In this document: in pieces, positions 5,324-6,602 of the stretch
Position numbering within the stretch: the stretch's first letter is position 1
How the letters are laid out: the number at the start of each line of letters is the position of its first letter
Source: CAYLNK01 sp964384675
GTDB lineage: Bacteria; Acidobacteriota; Thermoanaerobaculia; UBA5066
Reading direction: 5' to 3'
NCBI GenBank assembly: GCA_964384675.1
Contig: CAYLNK010000357.1
Coordinates: forward strand, 1-6,602
DNA: 6,602 bases
Translations under genes and position numbers: made by a program
The notes under the pieces: model-generated
Database searches by the model: none
What the model was told of the DNA's origin: nothing
Seen by the model: the letters and a program-made list of their open reading frames with translations, nothing else

Positions 5324-6602
5324 GGACGGCCCAGGAGAAGGGCCTCGTCTCCCCCGACCGGCTGGCGGTCGAGGACCTGGAGGGCCTCGAGAGCCGGCAG
5401 CGTCCAGTGCTGCCGCTCGCTCGCGTCCGCCAGCACGAGCGCCCCCGGGGTCCGCTCCACCCAGCGGGCCAGGGGCTCCTCGGAGCGGAAATGCTCGGTC
5501 CTTCGCCGGAGGACGAGGATCGGATAGCAGCGGTAGGTCTCTCCGAAATAGGCGAGCGGCTCGCCCCGGCTCACCCGGGGCCTGATCCTCTCGTAGAACG
5601 GACGTCCGGTCTTCCGTGTGTCGATCGCGGGAAGCACGACGAGTGACGCCACGGCCTCGGCCGCGCCGAGCGTTGCCGCGAGGGCGAGCAACGAAGGGGT
5701 CGCGCCCTTCCGCCGGCGCAGCACGACCGCGGTCCCGAGCCCGCCCACGCCGAGCGGGATCGCGACGTAGGGGGCGAGGAAGGCGTACTCGGGTGCCCGC
5801 GCACGCGCCACCTTCGACAGTGCGGCAGCGGCGCCCACCAGGACCAGCGCGATCAGCAGGAGATACCCCCGGAGCGCCTTCAGCCCCGCGGCGGGGCGCC
5901 GCTCCAGGGCCGAGACCGCGGCCGCGGCCAGCGCGGCGGCCAGCGGGTACGCCACCAGCAGGTACTTCCCCTGCTTCGACTGGGAGGCCGACAGGAAGAG
6001 CAGGGTCGTCGCCGCCACGATCCCGGCCGTCCGGAGCTCGGGACGGCGGGCGAAGACCCCGGAACGCGACAGGACGAGCGGTGCCGCGAGGGCCAGAGCG
6101 GTCCACGGGAAGAAGAGCCCCCACATGCTCTCGAGGTAGTACCACCACGGCTGGATGTGGTCGAAGGCGTTCGAGAAGCGCTCCCAGTTCTGCTTCACGA
6201 TCAGCCCGTAGGTGTATTCGGGCCCGCCGGCACGGGCCGCCGCGACGTACCAGGGGACGACGAGGGCCACGAACACCACCGCCGATCGCACCGGCGCGAG
6301 GACCGTGATCGGACGCAGGGAGCGCGCGAGCGCCGCCCGCACGACGACGACGAGACCGACGAGCGCGACCGCGAGCGGGCCCTTGGTGAGGACGGCGAGC
6401 GGGACGAGGACCTGGAACGCCCGGAGCCACCCCCGGGAGCGGCGGGCGTCCTCTTCCACGAAGAGCATCGCCAGGAACGCCCAGAGGAGGAGCGCCGTGA
6501 AGAGCGCGTCGACCTGGACGAACTGCCCCTGCCAGAAGACGCCGGGCGCGACCGCCGTCGCCGCACCGGCCACGAGCGCCTCGCGCGAGCCGCCCCGGAA
6601 CC
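5320..6602 (-). CDS. ArnT/PMT_2-like membrane glycosyltransferase (N-terminus cut by window edge)
   Basis: The frame is open through the right edge, so the start and roughly the first hundred residues, including the expected first DE motif, are missing; 426 residues are visible. They match ArnT-like (GT83/PMT_2) glycosyltransferases, polytopic inner-membrane enzymes that add a sugar from a lipid-phosphate carrier to lipid A, core or another periplasmic acceptor. Positions below count from the first visible residue. QVDALFTALLLWAF (29-42) carries the second-loop acidic residue, D31. LTKGPLA (71-77) is a family hallmark, followed by FDHIQPWWYYLESMWGLFFPW (146-166) and SQSKQGKYLLVAYPL (206-220), equivalent to the family's 'SKLPYYLLPAYP'. 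About eight hydrophobic segments are visible, then a soluble C-terminal region from about 325 (FYERIRPRVSRGEPLAYFGE). Its stop overlaps the kinase start, so the two are probably made together and may act on the same glycolipid. The sugar is not determinable. Confidence 0.85.
   Translation of the reverse strand, partial: FRGGSREALVAGAATAVAPGVFWQGQFVQVDALFTALLLWAFLAMLFVEEDARRSRGWLRAFQVLVPLAVLTKGPLAVALVGLVVVVRAALARSLRPITVLAPVRSAVVFVALVVPWYVAAARAGGPEYTYGLIVKQNWERFSNAFDHIQPWWYYLESMWGLFFPWTALALAAPLVLSRSGVFARRPELRTAGIVAATTLLFLSASQSKQGKYLLVAYPLAAALAAAAVSALERRPAAGLKALRGYLLLIALVLVGAAAALSKVARARAPEYAFLAPYVAIPLGVGGLGTAVVLRRRKGATPSLLALAATLGAAEAVASLVVLPAIDTRKTGRPFYERIRPRVSRGEPLAYFGETYRCYPILVLRRRTEHFRSEEPLARWVERTPGALVLADASERQHWTLPALEALQVLDRQPVGGDEALLLGRP

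Noticed and set aside
4547..5527. Plus-strand frame (326 codons) antisense to the kinase gene and the end of the glycosyltransferase gene
   Set aside because: It crosses the junction of two well-supported genes on the other strand and has shadow-like composition.
5324..6430. Upstream extension of the kinase frame, suggesting a 609-residue fusion
   Set aside because: The extension lies wholly over the glycosyltransferase gene in another frame and has Arg/Ala/Gly-rich shadow composition; the GTG at 5323 gives a normal-length kinase.

Overview
The window is a very G+C-rich bacterial chromosome segment. It is almost fully coding: no gene-free stretch reaches 100 bases, and there is no sign of an insertion sequence, CRISPR array, tRNA or rRNA. 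A WaaP/KdkA-like lipopolysaccharide kinase, two GT-C membrane sugar transferases and a Spy/CpxP-like periplasmic protein together suggest a Gram-negative cell envelope. The phylum cannot be fixed from these genes; a high-GC group such as Acidobacteriota is a guess.

Layout. Bases 1-977 (+ strand) hold the end of one permease gene and a complete second permease gene. Both belong to the BMP/Nup-type nucleoside (or simple-sugar) ABC importer family. A perfect 10-bp hairpin at 964-987 sits where this unit meets the convergent minus-strand unit. Everything from 991 to 6602 lies on the minus strand. In transcription order it holds: an ArnT/PMT_2-like glycosyltransferase (cut by the right edge), a WaaP/KdkA-like kinase, an ECF sigma factor, a zinc-binding (HxxxCxxC) transmembrane anti-sigma factor, a secreted or anchored Spy/CpxP-like protein, and a second, divergent GT-C glycosyltransferase with an extra C-terminal periplasmic domain.

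How the genes may work together. Four gene junctions are 4-base GTGA or ATGA overlaps (permease/permease, GT/kinase, sigma/anti-sigma, anti-sigma/Spy-like), so translation is probably coupled within each group. The sigma, anti-sigma and Spy-like genes form a compact signalling cassette resembling, in its parts, CnrYXH-type metal sensing and the RpoE/Cpx envelope-stress systems. It sits between genes predicted to modify lipid A, core or surface glycans. My inference is an envelope-stress or metal-sensing regulator inside a lipopolysaccharide-modification locus, possibly autoregulated from a short promoter-like spacer at 4564-4600. Targets and signal are unknown. The window is otherwise an ordinary chromosomal region; I see no clear evidence of a wholly new system.
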